Of a stretch of DNA of 64,000 nt, positions 9,972-19,508 are shown piece after piece. Made by a program: the position numbers and the translations under genes. The stretch comes from Prosthecochloris sp. (lineage in GTDB: Bacteria > Bacteroidota > Chlorobiia > Chlorobiales > Chlorobiaceae): contig JADMLA020000030.1 of NCBI GenBank assembly GCA_015482705.2, forward strand, positions 1 through 64,000. Reading direction: 5' to 3'. The first letter of the stretch is position 1. Each line of letters opens with the position of its first letter. The notes under the pieces are model-generated. The model searched no databases, was not told the DNA's origin, and worked only from the letters and a program-made list of their open reading frames with translations.

Positions 9972-11954
9972 ATGACCGAAAGATATCTGACCAAATCGAG
10001 ATTTTTGCTCGCAATGCAGTGCCCGACAAAGCTCTACTACACAGGGAAAGATGAATATGCCGATCAGTCGAGTCAGGATCCGTTTCTTGCCGCTCTTGCT
10101 GAAGGAGGGTTCCAGGCTGGTGCACTCGCCCGTAGTTACTTTCCAGGTGGGCACATGATCGGACAGCTTGACGATCGGACGGCGTTGGTTGAAACAACCC
10201 GGCTTTTTGAACGGGAGAATGTCGTGTTGTATGAGCCGGCTTTTCGTTATGAGAATCTTTTTGTGAGGGTGGATATTTTGGTCAAGGAAGGTAAGCGACT
10301 GCGTCTTTACGAGGTTAAATCCAAATCCTGGAATCCTTCCGAAAAAAAGACATTTATCTGGAAAAAGGGCCATTTTACCGCTGCATGGAAACCCTATCTC
10401 TATGATATTGCATTTCAGGCTTATGTTGTAGGGAAAGCGGTGCCGGGGTTCGCTACGGAAGCGTTTCTCATGTTTGCCGATAAAACCGCCAAGTGTCCGA
10501 CTGACGGGTTGAATCAAAAGTTCCGCATTCGCAAGCGATCCGGGAACAAGGCAGAGGTATTGACCGATGAATTGACATCGTTTGACCTTTCCGTTCAACT
10601 GTTGACTTCGGTTCCGGTTGGTGCATATGTTTCCATGGTAATAAACGGTGACGGAACGGATGACTTCGAACCAAAGGGTTTCGAAGAGACGCTGCGGTAC
10701 TTGGCGGATTGCTATGCAGTGGATCAGAAGATTTCACCGGAACCCGGAGGAAAGTGTGGAAAGTGCGAGTTCATATCTCCCGAAGAAAACAGGCAAAGAA
10801 AAAGCGGTTTCAAAGAATGTTGGAAAGAGGCTTTCGGGTGGCGGGATGAGGATTTCAGGGAGCAGCTGGTGCTCGATCTTTGGGACTATAGAAAAAAAGA
10901 TTCTGCAATATCTAACGGAAAATTAAAAATTGTCGATCTCGAGAAAAAAGATCTTGGGCTGAAGGAAGATTGTGGTGACGGAGAACATGGACTTTCCAGA
11001 ACAAACCGGCAGTTTCTGCAAATCGAAAAGGAACGGTTGCATGACGAGACGCCTTATATTGACAGGGACAATCTCAAGCGGGAAATGAGTGGATGGAGAT
11101 TTCCACTGCACTTTATCGATTTTGAAACGGCGACGGCTCCCATTCCGTTTACTAAAGGGCGGTATCCCTACGAGATGATCGCTTTTCAGTTTTCTCATCA
11201 CATAGCCGAAGAAAATGGTTCCGTGCGTCACGCAGGCCAGTTTTTGCTGACAGAACCGGGTGTGTTTCCGAACTATGAATTCCTCCGGGCGCTCAAAACC
11301 GAGTTGGGAAAAGATCGAGGTTCGGTTTTTCGCTACAGCCATTACGAAAACACTGTTCTGAACGTCATTCACCGCCAGCTCAGGGAAGAGGAAAACCCTC
11401 CGGGAGACAGTGAAGAGCTTCTTGCTTTCATCGAGAGTATTTCTCACTCTTCGTCCGGAAACGAATGTTCTTGGCAGGGATCGAGAGATATGGTCGATTT
11501 GCTCGATATGGTAAAGCGTTACTACTATCATCCCCTGACGAGGGGATCGAACTCCATCAAGTACGTTCTTCCGGCCATACTGGAGAGTTCATTTTTTTTG
11601 CAACGGAAATACGCAGAGAAGGTTTACGGTGCCGAAGGAGAAATTTCCAGTTTGAATTTCAAGGAAAAACGCTGGATTGAAAAGGAGAACGGTAAAGTGA
11701 AGGATCCATACCTGCTTTTACCGAAGATGTTTACCGATATTGTTCCGGAGGAGATGGAGCATTTGATGAGCGGTGAAGAGGAAAATGCAATTCGTCACGG
11801 CGGGGCGGCGATGACTGCGTATGCAAGGCTGCAATATGAGGAGATGAAAGATTTTGAGCGAAATGCCATCAATCGAGCATTGCTTCAGTATTGTGAACTC
11901 GATACACTCGCTATGGTAATGCTGTACGAAGCTTGGAGAGAGGAGGTTTCATGA
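9972..11954 (+). CDS. DUF2779 protein: Cas4-like plus DnaQ-like nuclease domains
   Basis: The protein has 660 residues in two apparent nuclease modules. Residues 1-290 have D101...E114-x-K116 (VDILV...YEVKSK), the PD-(D/E)XK pattern. C17 plus C262/C265/C283 gives the spacing of a Cas4/AddB-type iron-sulfur cluster. The second module has HFIDFETA (D383, E385) and ends in YCELDT (D644), as in DEDD exonucleases and the DUF2779 family. The stop overlaps the ald start in ATGA. I see no cas genes nearby. A role in DNA repair or defence is inference; the nuclease assignments rest on motifs read by eye. Confidence 0.75.
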   Translation: MTERYLTKSRFLLAMQCPTKLYYTGKDEYADQSSQDPFLAALAEGGFQAGALARSYFPGGHMIGQLDDRTALVETTRLFERENVVLYEPAFRYENLFVRVDILVKEGKRLRLYEVKSKSWNPSEKKTFIWKKGHFTAAWKPYLYDIAFQAYVVGKAVPGFATEAFLMFADKTAKCPTDGLNQKFRIRKRSGNKAEVLTDELTSFDLSVQLLTSVPVGAYVSMVINGDGTDDFEPKGFEETLRYLADCYAVDQKISPEPGGKCGKCEFISPEENRQRKSGFKECWKEAFGWRDEDFREQLVLDLWDYRKKDSAISNGKLKIVDLEKKDLGLKEDCGDGEHGLSRTNRQFLQIEKERLHDETPYIDRDNLKREMSGWRFPLHFIDFETATAPIPFTKGRYPYEMIAFQFSHHIAEENGSVRHAGQFLLTEPGVFPNYEFLRALKTELGKDRGSVFRYSHYENTVLNVIHRQLREEENPPGDSEELLAFIESISHSSSGNECSWQGSRDMVDLLDMVKRYYYHPLTRGSNSIKYVLPAILESSFFLQRKYAEKVYGAEGEISSLNFKEKRWIEKENGKVKDPYLLLPKMFTDIVPEEMEHLMSGEEENAIRHGGAAMTAYARLQYEEMKDFERNAINRALLQYCELDTLAMVMLYEAWREEVS

Positions 11955-13063
11955 TCATCGGTATACCGAAAGAGGTTAAAATCAGGGAAAACCGCGTTGC
12001 CTGTACTCCGGCGGGTATACGGTATCTTTCGGACGCGGGGCACACAGTTCTGGTTCAAAGCGAAGCAGGTGAAGGCAGTGGTTTCAGCGATGCTGCGTTC
12101 AGGAAATCGGGTGCGGAAATATTGGACGATCCTGCGGAAGTCTGGCTGGCCGATATGGTTGTCAAGGTAAAAGAGCCGGTTGAAGCTGAATATGGTTTTC
12201 TTCGCAACGGTCAGGTCTTGTTTGCTTTTCTGCATCTTGCGGCAAATCCTAAACTGGCTTGTTGTCTTGTCGAGAAAGGAGTGAGTGCCGTAGCTTATGA
12301 AACCGTTCATACCAACGGACGTCTTCCTCTGTTGGCTCCGATGAGTGAAATTGCCGGTAAAATGAGTGTTATGGCAGGAGGATTATACCTCGCGAATCAT
12401 TTCGGCGGTAACGGTATTCTATTGGGTGGTGTACCGGGAGTTTTACCCGGTAAAGTTACCATTCTGGGAGGAGGTACGGCTGGAATGAATGCAGCTGTCA
12501 TTGCAAAAGGGATGGGGGCAAGGGTTACTGTACTGGATCTGAGTCAGGAGAGAATGCGTTATCTAAGCAACGTGCTCGGTGCGCAGGTCCAGACGATTTT
12601 TTCAACAGGCCAGCACATTGTCGAAGAACTCAAAGATACCGATCTTCTTGTCGGGGCGGTGCTCATTCCCGGGGCGACCGCTCCTAAACTACTCGATCGT
12701 GACATGCTGCGCTCCATGAAAAAAGGTTCGGTTTTTGTCGACATATCGATCGATCAAGGAGGATGCTCGGTAACCTCCAAGCCAACCTCACATGAAAACC
12801 CTGTTTTTATCGAGGAGGGTGTTTTGCATTATTGTGTGACCAACATGCCCGGGGCTTATGCCAGAACCTCCACAGAGGCGCTTTCCGGCAACACCCTGCC
12901 GTATGTCAGAGCAATTGCAGACACGGGAGTCGAGGAAGCGGTGCGTTCTGTTTCCGGCTTGAGAGAAGGTTTGAATACACATAACAATCGAATAACCAAT
13001 AGTGCGGTTTCCACCTCACTGGGCATCGAGTATGGTGAAAGCTCGCTCGATGTAGATAAGTGA
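11951..13063 (+). CDS. ald: Alanine dehydrogenase
   Basis: This enzyme interconverts L-alanine and pyruvate plus ammonia with NAD. The start at 11951 is supported by AGGAGG at 11941-11946 and by the overlap with the previous stop. The 370-residue length is normal. [18 protein letters not shown]15, K74 and H95 match the substrate-binding residues known in the family. [10 protein letters not shown] near residue 173 is the nucleotide-binding glycine loop. The C-terminal [14 protein letters not shown] is also typical. It may be co-expressed with the DUF2779 gene through the overlap. Confidence 0.95.
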   Translation: MIIGIPKEVKIRENRVACTPAGIRYLSDAGHTVLVQSEAGEGSGFSDAAFRKSGAEILDDPAEVWLADMVVKVKEPVEAEYGFLRNGQVLFAFLHLAANPKLACCLVEKGVSAVAYETVHTNGRLPLLAPMSEIAGKMSVMAGGLYLANHFGGNGILLGGVPGVLPGKVTILGGGTAGMNAAVIAKGMGARVTVLDLSQERMRYLSNVLGAQVQTIFSTGQHIVEELKDTDLLVGAVLIPGATAPKLLDRDMLRSMKKGSVFVDISIDQGGCSVTSKPTSHENPVFIEEGVLHYCVTNMPGAYARTSTEALSGNTLPYVRAIADTGVEEAVRSVSGLREGLNTHNNRITNSAVSTSLGIEYGESSLDVDK

Positions 13064-13081
13064 CAGTCGAGGAAGTTGGTA

Positions 13082-13354
13082 TTATCGATACCGTTTTTTG
13101 AGCATAGTGTTAATACCGGAAATGACAAGGGTGACAAGCAGGGCAGTAAGGCCTGCAAACAGTGTCAGGGCTGAGCCGGCGATGGCCGAAACCATGCCTG
13201 TGATGAAGTACATGGCTGTAATCATCGCAAGACAAAAAAGGGCTGTGGCGGTGAGAACCGTAATACGAATCTTTTGAAGAAATGCAGGGACGATCGCTGC
13301 GGCGAGTGCACAGGAAAGCAGTCCCCACCATGTCAAATCCAAGAAAAAATCCAT
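13082..13354 (-). CDS. Small integral membrane protein, unknown function
   Basis: A 90-residue protein with three predicted hydrophobic segments (about residues 8-25, 31-50 and 52-82) and a basic tail KKRYR. I do not recognise a family. It ends 18 bases from the convergent ald stop. No good ribosome-binding site is visible before the ATG at 13354. The length and clean membrane profile make it more likely real than a shadow. Confidence 0.55.
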   Translation of the reverse strand: MDFFLDLTWWGLLSCALAAAIVPAFLQKIRITVLTATALFCLAMITAMYFITGMVSAIAGSALTLFAGLTALLVTLVISGINTMLKKRYR

Positions 13355-13441
13355 TTGAAGTCCAAGTCAAAAGGCAAAAGTTAAAAAGTAAAAGTGCTCG
13401 ATGGCTTGAATGATTGTTACACGTTATCTGTTACATGACAC

Positions 13442-13885
13442 TTACGGGACAAGCAGCTTGAAGCCGATCTCGGGATCAGGCTTTCGGGTTGCAGTTGTTG
13501 CAGTTATTTCGAACAAAACGACCTCCATGACGTGCCATACTTTTACGCCTTCACGGACACAACCTGTAACGGTATTTTCTTCACGTCCACATGCCATGTG
13601 AAGGTGGAGCACCGGATTGTTGTTTTCATCCGGGAAGATCGTTCCTGTGCCGGTTACCTCATGAGCTTCGTATAGCTCGTGCTGCATCGGCATGACAGGT
13701 AATGTGCGTCCTTTTTGCGGCCCTACGACGAGCGTACTTCCTTTATCCGCTCCCCCGAGTACGATTAGGGCTGCGGACTTGATGTCATGGTCAACCGCGA
13801 ATTTTTCGAGTGTTTGATGAACGACTTCTTCGTCTTCAAGTCGTATGATGAATGTTCTTCCCTGCTTTGCCTCGGAGTACAGCAT
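13442..13885 (-). CDS. PPC (DUF296) domain protein
   Basis: A 147-residue single-domain protein. The core pattern AALIVLGGADKGSTLVVGP, HELYEAHEVTGTGTIF and LHLHMACGREENTVTGCV matches the plants-and-prokaryotes-conserved (PPC/DUF296) fold. The HLH-x3-GR segment carries the His residues that bind metal in bacterial members. In plants this domain is linked to AT-hook DNA-binding proteins; bacterial functions are not established. It stands alone on the minus strand between ald and the rhodanese gene. Confidence 0.78.
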   Translation of the reverse strand: MLYSEAKQGRTFIIRLEDEEVVHQTLEKFAVDHDIKSAALIVLGGADKGSTLVVGPQKGRTLPVMPMQHELYEAHEVTGTGTIFPDENNNPVLHLHMACGREENTVTGCVREGVKVWHVMEVVLFEITATTATRKPDPEIGFKLLVP

Positions 13886-14001
13886 TGAATTATTCTACGG
13901 TTTGCGTTTGCAGCATTGAGTAAAGATAAAGATTTTACGAAAAAATAAAGCTTCGGCCAGCTTCTGTAAACTATCTCGTGAGAATCATTCTTGTTGAGTT
14001 G

Positions 14002-14039
14002 TTCTGTTTCGGAAGGTTATATACCTTTCTAAAACAGAA
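14002..14039. promoter_or_regulatory. Two-part inverted repeat upstream of the rhodanese gene
   Basis: TTCTGTTT (14002-14009) pairs with AAACAGAA (14032-14039), and nested inside AAGGT (14013-14017) pairs with ACCTT (14023-14027) around a 5-base AT loop. No T-run follows, so it is not a standard terminator. It lies about 84 bases before the rhodanese start and could be an operator or a leader hairpin. Confidence 0.45.
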
Positions 14040-14122
14040 GACGACGGACATTCCAACCGAATCTGGAAGAATGTGTGTCACAGGACTGACAAACTGTCTG
14101 GCCTTGAAAAAAGCTGGTAACA

Positions 14123-14668
14123 ATGAAGGAAAAACATGGGCTGGGAAAGATAATTTTCATAGGAATCATACTCACTATTGCAGTGAGTGGGCTTGGTTTG
14201 GTGTTCAATTCGATGAACCCCAATGGAATTGATTTTGTGAGTTCTTCAGGTCCATCCTATGCAGAGATTGCCGAAACCAAGCAAGGTCAATCCCTGGAAG
14301 GGTCGCCAGGTGACGTGCCTGCTGGAGAGGAAATTGAGGTGATTACTTTGTTGGAAGCAAAGGCTTTCTTCGAGAGGGGAGAGGGTTTTTTTGTCGATGC
14401 GAGATCCGAGTACAAGTATTATGAGCTGCATATATCTAATGCATTGTCATTATCGGCAAGTAAATTCGACTCCCGATATGAAGATTTCAGCGACGTTATT
14501 GCAAAGGATGCTTTACTTATCATTTACTGTCACAGCATTACCTGTCCTTACAGCGATATCGTCGCCAGAAAATTAAGAGGATTGGGATACACGAACCTCA
14601 AAGTCTTTTCAGGTGGGTGGGTAGAGTGGCTGCAAGCAAAATATCCCGTTCAAGGTTTTAAACGTTGA
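14123..14668 (+). CDS. Membrane-anchored rhodanese-like protein
   Basis: The protein has 181 residues. One N-terminal hydrophobic segment (about 9-28) is a signal anchor, followed by a linker and a rhodanese domain from about 72 to the end. VDARSEYKYYELHI is the conserved entry motif. The active-site loop YCHSITCPYS has the catalytic Cys at 136 and a second Cys at 141. FSGGWVEWL is the usual C-terminal motif. It should act outside the cytoplasmic membrane on sulfane sulfur. The MauE-like gene starts three bases after the stop, so the two are probably one transcript. Confidence 0.87.
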   Translation: MKEKHGLGKIIFIGIILTIAVSGLGLVFNSMNPNGIDFVSSSGPSYAEIAETKQGQSLEGSPGDVPAGEEIEVITLLEAKAFFERGEGFFVDARSEYKYYELHISNALSLSASKFDSRYEDFSDVIAKDALLIIYCHSITCPYSDIVARKLRGLGYTNLKVFSGGWVEWLQAKYPVQGFKR

Positions 14669-14671
14669 CTC

Positions 14672-15133
14672 ATGAGTATCGGTAAAATAGTGTCTAGTTC
14701 GATAACCGTCACTGTGTTGAGAGTTGTTATCGGGGTATTGTTCATTCTTGCCAGTTATTCCAAAATCATCAACCCGGTTCAATTCAGTGCAGTCGTTGCC
14801 GAGTATCAGCTATTGCCAGAAAGTCTTATCCCTTTTGCAGCGATAATCTTGCCCTGGCTCGAGTTGATGTGCGGAATGATGCTTGTTTTGAATGTGTTTG
14901 CTCAAAGCAATGCGTTGGTGATGATGGTTGTGCTAGTCATCTTTACCATAGGCATTACGAACAACCTTCTCAGGGGTATTGTTCATGATTGCGGGTGCTT
15001 TGAACTATTCGAAGGATGGTTTGGGTTTCAGGATGAAATAAGTGTTTCAACGATTCTCAGAGACTTGTTTTTAATAGGCTTGATTCTTCCGATTCTACTC
15101 TACGGGAGCAATGTTTTCTTCCGGCGTCGGTAA
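14672..15133 (+). CDS. MauE/DoxX-family membrane protein
   Basis: A 153-residue protein with four hydrophobic segments. The N-terminal LRVVIGVLFILASYSKI and central LPWLELMCGMMLV are typical of the MauE/DoxX superfamily. A HDCGCFE motif with a Cys-x-Cys pair sits between segments 3 and 4, as in MauE-like proteins thought to handle disulfide chemistry. It is coupled to the rhodanese gene (3-base gap), suggesting joint handling of thiol or sulfane sulfur at the membrane. The last 39 bases overlap the convergent tolC gene. Confidence 0.8.
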   Translation: MSIGKIVSSSITVTVLRVVIGVLFILASYSKIINPVQFSAVVAEYQLLPESLIPFAAIILPWLELMCGMMLVLNVFAQSNALVMMVVLVIFTIGITNNLLRGIVHDCGCFELFEGWFGFQDEISVSTILRDLFLIGLILPILLYGSNVFFRRR

Positions 15134-16486
15134 TGTTGGAATGTTTCCGGTTTCGGACGACAGTTTTTCAAGGGCAAGAAGATACTCTACTTTGCTGCTT
15201 GCAGCAAGGACCTGTGCACGTACGAGATCTGTCTGGGCTTCATTGAGCCTTGTCAGTGTGGCGGATCCTGTTTTATAAAGTAATTCGATATCGTCGCGTA
15301 CCTGTTGCGTCATTGTAAGGGCGCTTTCTTGGCGTTTCCACTGTTTTCTTGCAGCTTCGGCATTGGCTATGGATTGTCGAATACCTGACTGAATCGAAAG
15401 AATTGTCTGTTGTTTTTCAGCTTCAAGAGCAAAAACTTCCGCTTTTTTCTGTTGAAAAACCGAGCTTCTTTTACCACCTGTGAACAGATCCCAACGAGCC
15501 GTAATACCTGCATAACGGTTACGCTCTTCCTGATCAGGGTCGATGCCTGTTTGCTTGTCATAGTTCAGGCCGGCAGTGAGGTTCACAGTCGGAAACCAGG
15601 AACCTTTTGCTGCATCCTTACGCTGAACCGCCGCGTTGATCCCGGCTTCTACGGCTGAAAGATCAGGCCGGTTTTCCAAAGCAAGAGTGATGATTTGCTC
15701 ATATGACGGGATTGCATCGGTGATTTCAGCATTTTCAGGTGCAGGGCCAAGCTCAGCGGAAAGCATGGTTTTATCGATTCCCATAAGCTCAGCGAGAACC
15801 GTACGTGCAACGGTATAGTCTCTATCGGCACGAATGGAGTCACTTTCAGCCTGAATGGCTCTTATGGAAAAATTGAGCATTTCCGACCGGGGGGCGGTTC
15901 CGACTTTGCGCCGTATCTGTGCGTTTTTTTCAAGTTCCCGGTTGAAAGCTGCATTTTTTTCGGCTATACGTATGTTTTCTCTTGCAAGCTGAGCTTGATA
16001 GTACGCTGTCGCTACCGATTCCATAAGAAGTCTTTGTGTATCGGCGTATGTTTGTTTTGCCTGCTCGACACCATACTTCGCAGCGAGTGTTTCGGCTCTT
16101 CTTGCCAATCCGTTGAAAAGGAGCCAGTTGAGTTGGAGACTGCCCGTTGTTTCTGTGATATCTCCTTTGACGCGATTGAAAGGGTCGAAGTCAGGCTGTA
16201 TGTCGATATGGCGATGGATATAGCCCCCGTTAGCGGAAATGGTGGGAAACCAGGATGCGTATGCCTGGCCGAGAATTGCTTTTGCAGAACGTATCCGTGC
16301 AAGAGTTTGCCGGATTCCGGGATTGTTTTCAAGAGCGGTCTGTTTCGCTGTTTCAATGGTCAGGTTCATTTCAAATGCAGTCTGCGGCGGTTCCGAAGCT
16401 TTCAGACCTTGCGACTGAATAAGCAGTAAAACGAGCAAAGTGACAATTTTCACTGTAAGGTTGCTGTATTTATAGATATTTTTCAT
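15095..16486 (-). CDS. TolC-family outer-membrane efflux protein of RND operon 1
   Basis: A 463-residue protein with an N-terminal signal sequence (hydrophobic residues about 11-28). Two homologous coiled halves start LTIETAKQTALENNPGI and IITLALENRPDLSAVEAGI, as in TolC/OprM-type proteins. It is the last gene of the tetR-adaptor-RND-tolC operon; its start overlaps the RND stop by 17 bases. It should form the outer-membrane exit duct of that pump. Its 3' end overlaps the convergent MauE-like gene by 39 bases. Confidence 0.9.
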   Translation of the reverse strand: MKNIYKYSNLTVKIVTLLVLLLIQSQGLKASEPPQTAFEMNLTIETAKQTALENNPGIRQTLARIRSAKAILGQAYASWFPTISANGGYIHRHIDIQPDFDPFNRVKGDITETTGSLQLNWLLFNGLARRAETLAAKYGVEQAKQTYADTQRLLMESVATAYYQAQLARENIRIAEKNAAFNRELEKNAQIRRKVGTAPRSEMLNFSIRAIQAESDSIRADRDYTVARTVLAELMGIDKTMLSAELGPAPENAEITDAIPSYEQIITLALENRPDLSAVEAGINAAVQRKDAAKGSWFPTVNLTAGLNYDKQTGIDPDQEERNRYAGITARWDLFTGGKRSSVFQQKKAEVFALEAEKQQTILSIQSGIRQSIANAEAARKQWKRQESALTMTQQVRDDIELLYKTGSATLTRLNEAQTDLVRAQVLAASSKVEYLLALEKLSSETGNIPTLPTPEENIAPVE

Positions 16487-19400
16487 CGGGTTGTATCCTG
16501 TAGAAAAGAGTGTAGAGTACCGGTACTATTCCAAGGGTTAAAAAAGTCGCTGCAAACAGGCCTCCCATGATGGTGGTGGCCATAGCGGCATAGAGAGGGT
16601 CGGTAATCAGCGGTAACATACCGAGAATGGTTGTCGAAGCAGCCATGACTACCGGCCTCAGTCTGCTTACCGCAGAATCGAGGACTGCCTTGTAGGGTTC
16701 CTTACCTTTTATCAGGTCGAGTTCCAGTTGTTCTATGAGTACAATGGCATTTTTTATCAACATTCCCGATAGTCCGAGAAAGCCGAGGATTGCCATAAAA
16801 CCGAATGCCTGACCGGTAATGAGCAAGCCTGTCGTTACACCGATAAGCGACAGCGGAACGGTAAGAAATATAGCGGTTGCCTTTTTTACGGAATTGAACT
16901 GCCAGACAAGTATGAAAAACATCCCGAGAACACAGAGCGGAAATATCTGGGCAAGCGGACCGGTTCCCTTGTTCGATTCCTTGAATTCTCCGGCCCATTC
17001 CATCGAATAGCCATCCGGTAGTTCTATTGCTTCCATTTCTTTAACCATTGTTTGACGTAACGGTTCGGCAAGGCCTGAAACAGCATTGCACTGTACGGTA
17101 ACGGCTTGCATTCTATCTCTCCTCTGGACGATCGGCCATTCCCATTCTGTTCCTATGGTGGAGACAACCTGGCTGAGAGGGAGAAAGCTCTGGCGTCCTG
17201 AGCTCCATACCTGAACGTTTTGTAACTCGTTGACAGTTGCACGTTCTTTTCGGGGCATTCTGAACACAATGGGAATCAATTCATCGCCTTCTCTGACGGT
17301 TCCCGCTGTGACTCCGTTGAAATTGCGTTGCAACGACGCTTCGAGGTCGAGTTTTGTGATTCCGGAATTTCTTCCCTGGCTTTCATTGTACACTGGCCGA
17401 ATCACCCTGACTTGCTGACGCCAGTCTGTTCGAATGTCACGGGTGTTGGGTGTGGTCTGCATGACTTCAGTCGCTCGAGCGGCAAGCCGGTGCAGAACGG
17501 CCGAGTCCGGTCCCCTGAATCGCACCTCGATTTTGAAGTCGACAGGAGGGCCGTTGGTGATTCTTGTGAGATAAGGTTCAGCATCCCTGAAATTTTCTGC
17601 CAGATACCTGTCAACCTCACTGCTGATACGTTCAATGGTCGCATGGCTGTCGGTCTCGATGAGAAGCTGAAAAAAACTCGAGTTTGGGGTTACATACTTA
17701 TAGGGCAGAATAAAGCGCATACCACCTTCCCCGACAAATGCAGAGACGTTTTTGACCCCATCTAACTGCCTGATGTGTTCTTCGGCAATGACCATGTCCT
17801 GGCGTGTTTTGTCGAGGTGCGTGCCTTGTGGTTTCCAGAAGTTGACGAAGAAATACGGTTGTGTCGAGTCAGGAAAGAAAGCCTGTGGCAGAGTGGTAAA
17901 ACCAATGACTGCCAAAAACAGCATAACGGTGGTTATACCAATTGTGATCCATCGATGGGTGAGACCCAGATGAAGCATGCGGCGGTAGAGGTTGTAGAAC
18001 GGTTTGTCGAAAGGATCCTTGTTATGCAGGTCAGGAATCTTTAAGAACCACACGCAGAAAAGGGGCGTGATGGTTACGGCGAGAATCCAGCTTATAAAGA
18101 GAGAAAGCGCCAGAACATCGAACAGAGAGCGGCAGTACTCTCCTACCTCACCCGGCGCGAAACCGATGGCTGCAAAAGCAAGGATCGCAATGAGGGTCGC
18201 TCCGAAAAGAGGCCATATGTTTTCTTTCACTACCTCGACAGCGGCGTGTTCACGATTGTCTCCCCGTTCAACACGGACCAGAATACCGTCGGCAATGACA
18301 ATTGCGTTGTCGACAAGCATGCCGAGTGCCAGGATCAAGGCTCCGAGCGACATTTTCTGGAGGTCGATGTCGAACAGTGCCATGGTGATGAACGTTCCCA
18401 GGATGGTCAGGAGCAGGATGCTACCGATCATGAGGCCGCTTTGCCAGCCCATAAAAACCATCAGCAGTACAACGACAATGAAGACCGCCTGAACAAGGTT
18501 GGTGACAAAGGTATTGACGGAACTCTCGACTAGATCGCTTTGGTAATAAATCTTGTGCAAGTTGATACCTTCCGGTTTGCGTGATTCGAGTTGGCTGAGT
18601 TTTTCGCTAACCGATTCACCCATCGAAATGACATTACCACCTTCGATTGTCGAGATACCCATCGCGATACCGGGTTCTCCGTTGAACCAGAGGCCATTAC
18701 GCGGCGGATCTGTGTAGCCACGGTAAATTCTGGCAATATCCCCAAGGCGGATTGTTTTTTCCGGAGGGCCGACAAGCAAGGTGGCTATTGCTTTTTCGCT
18801 GGAAATTTCACCGGTCGGAGTGATGCGGAGATAGTTGTTTCCCGCTTCGACTTTTCCACTTTGCCGAACAAAAAGCTGTGTCTGGAGTGTTCGTGTGATC
18901 GACTCGGGTGAAATACCCAGTTCAGCCATTTTCGCTCGATCTGTTTCTACAAAGATTTTTTCCTGACGTGTTCCCCAGAAGTCTATTTTCGCGACATCGC
19001 GGCACAGTAGCAGCTCTTTTTTCAAAAAGTCGGCATACTCTTTCAGATCTGCGTAAGAGTACCCTTTGCCGGTGATGGCGAAATAGACGCCGTAAACATC
19101 ACCGAAGTCGTCATTCACAAAAGGTTTCTTCGCACCGTCAGGCAATGATGATTCTGCCTGGCCAACTTTTTTCCGGAGCTCATCCCAGATCTGCGGCAGT
19201 TTGCCTGAAGTATAGTTGTCCTTCATGTCGACATAGACGTAGGAAATTCCCTCTTCGGACGTCGAGTAGATTTCCTTTACTTCTCCCATCGACTGGATAT
19301 GTTCTTCAATAACATCGGTGACTTCTTCTTCCACTTCTGCAGGACTCGCTCCCGGATATTCTGTTACGATCAGTGCTGTTTTGATCGTGAACCCCGGATC

Positions 19401-19508
19401 TTCGAGGCGACCGAGTTGTTGATAGGAAAGAACACCTGCGCCAACCAGAAGTATGGTCAGCATGATCATGATCGTTCTTTTTTTCAGAGCAAAGATTGCA
19501 GGGTTCAT
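16470..19508 (-). CDS. RND efflux permease 1
   Basis: A 1012-residue inner-membrane transporter. It has the RND pattern: TM1 at the start, a large periplasmic loop beginning LEDPGFTIKTALIVTEYPGASPAEVEEEV, a TM2-6 bundle, a second loop and a TM8-12 bundle. The TM4 motif reads LGMLVDNAIVIADG, so the usual Asp-Asp proton-relay pair is Asp-Asn here. It resembles the AcrB-like RND branch often placed after TetR regulators. The start overlaps the adaptor stop by four bases (ATGA), showing tight co-translation. Substrates are unknown. Confidence 0.92.
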   Translation of the reverse strand: MNPAIFALKKRTIMIMLTILLVGAGVLSYQQLGRLEDPGFTIKTALIVTEYPGASPAEVEEEVTDVIEEHIQSMGEVKEIYSTSEEGISYVYVDMKDNYTSGKLPQIWDELRKKVGQAESSLPDGAKKPFVNDDFGDVYGVYFAITGKGYSYADLKEYADFLKKELLLCRDVAKIDFWGTRQEKIFVETDRAKMAELGISPESITRTLQTQLFVRQSGKVEAGNNYLRITPTGEISSEKAIATLLVGPPEKTIRLGDIARIYRGYTDPPRNGLWFNGEPGIAMGISTIEGGNVISMGESVSEKLSQLESRKPEGINLHKIYYQSDLVESSVNTFVTNLVQAVFIVVVLLMVFMGWQSGLMIGSILLLTILGTFITMALFDIDLQKMSLGALILALGMLVDNAIVIADGILVRVERGDNREHAAVEVVKENIWPLFGATLIAILAFAAIGFAPGEVGEYCRSLFDVLALSLFISWILAVTITPLFCVWFLKIPDLHNKDPFDKPFYNLYRRMLHLGLTHRWITIGITTVMLFLAVIGFTTLPQAFFPDSTQPYFFVNFWKPQGTHLDKTRQDMVIAEEHIRQLDGVKNVSAFVGEGGMRFILPYKYVTPNSSFFQLLIETDSHATIERISSEVDRYLAENFRDAEPYLTRITNGPPVDFKIEVRFRGPDSAVLHRLAARATEVMQTTPNTRDIRTDWRQQVRVIRPVYNESQGRNSGITKLDLEASLQRNFNGVTAGTVREGDELIPIVFRMPRKERATVNELQNVQVWSSGRQSFLPLSQVVSTIGTEWEWPIVQRRDRMQAVTVQCNAVSGLAEPLRQTMVKEMEAIELPDGYSMEWAGEFKESNKGTGPLAQIFPLCVLGMFFILVWQFNSVKKATAIFLTVPLSLIGVTTGLLITGQAFGFMAILGFLGLSGMLIKNAIVLIEQLELDLIKGKEPYKAVLDSAVSRLRPVVMAASTTILGMLPLITDPLYAAMATTIMGGLFAATFLTLGIVPVLYTLFYRIQPDEKYL

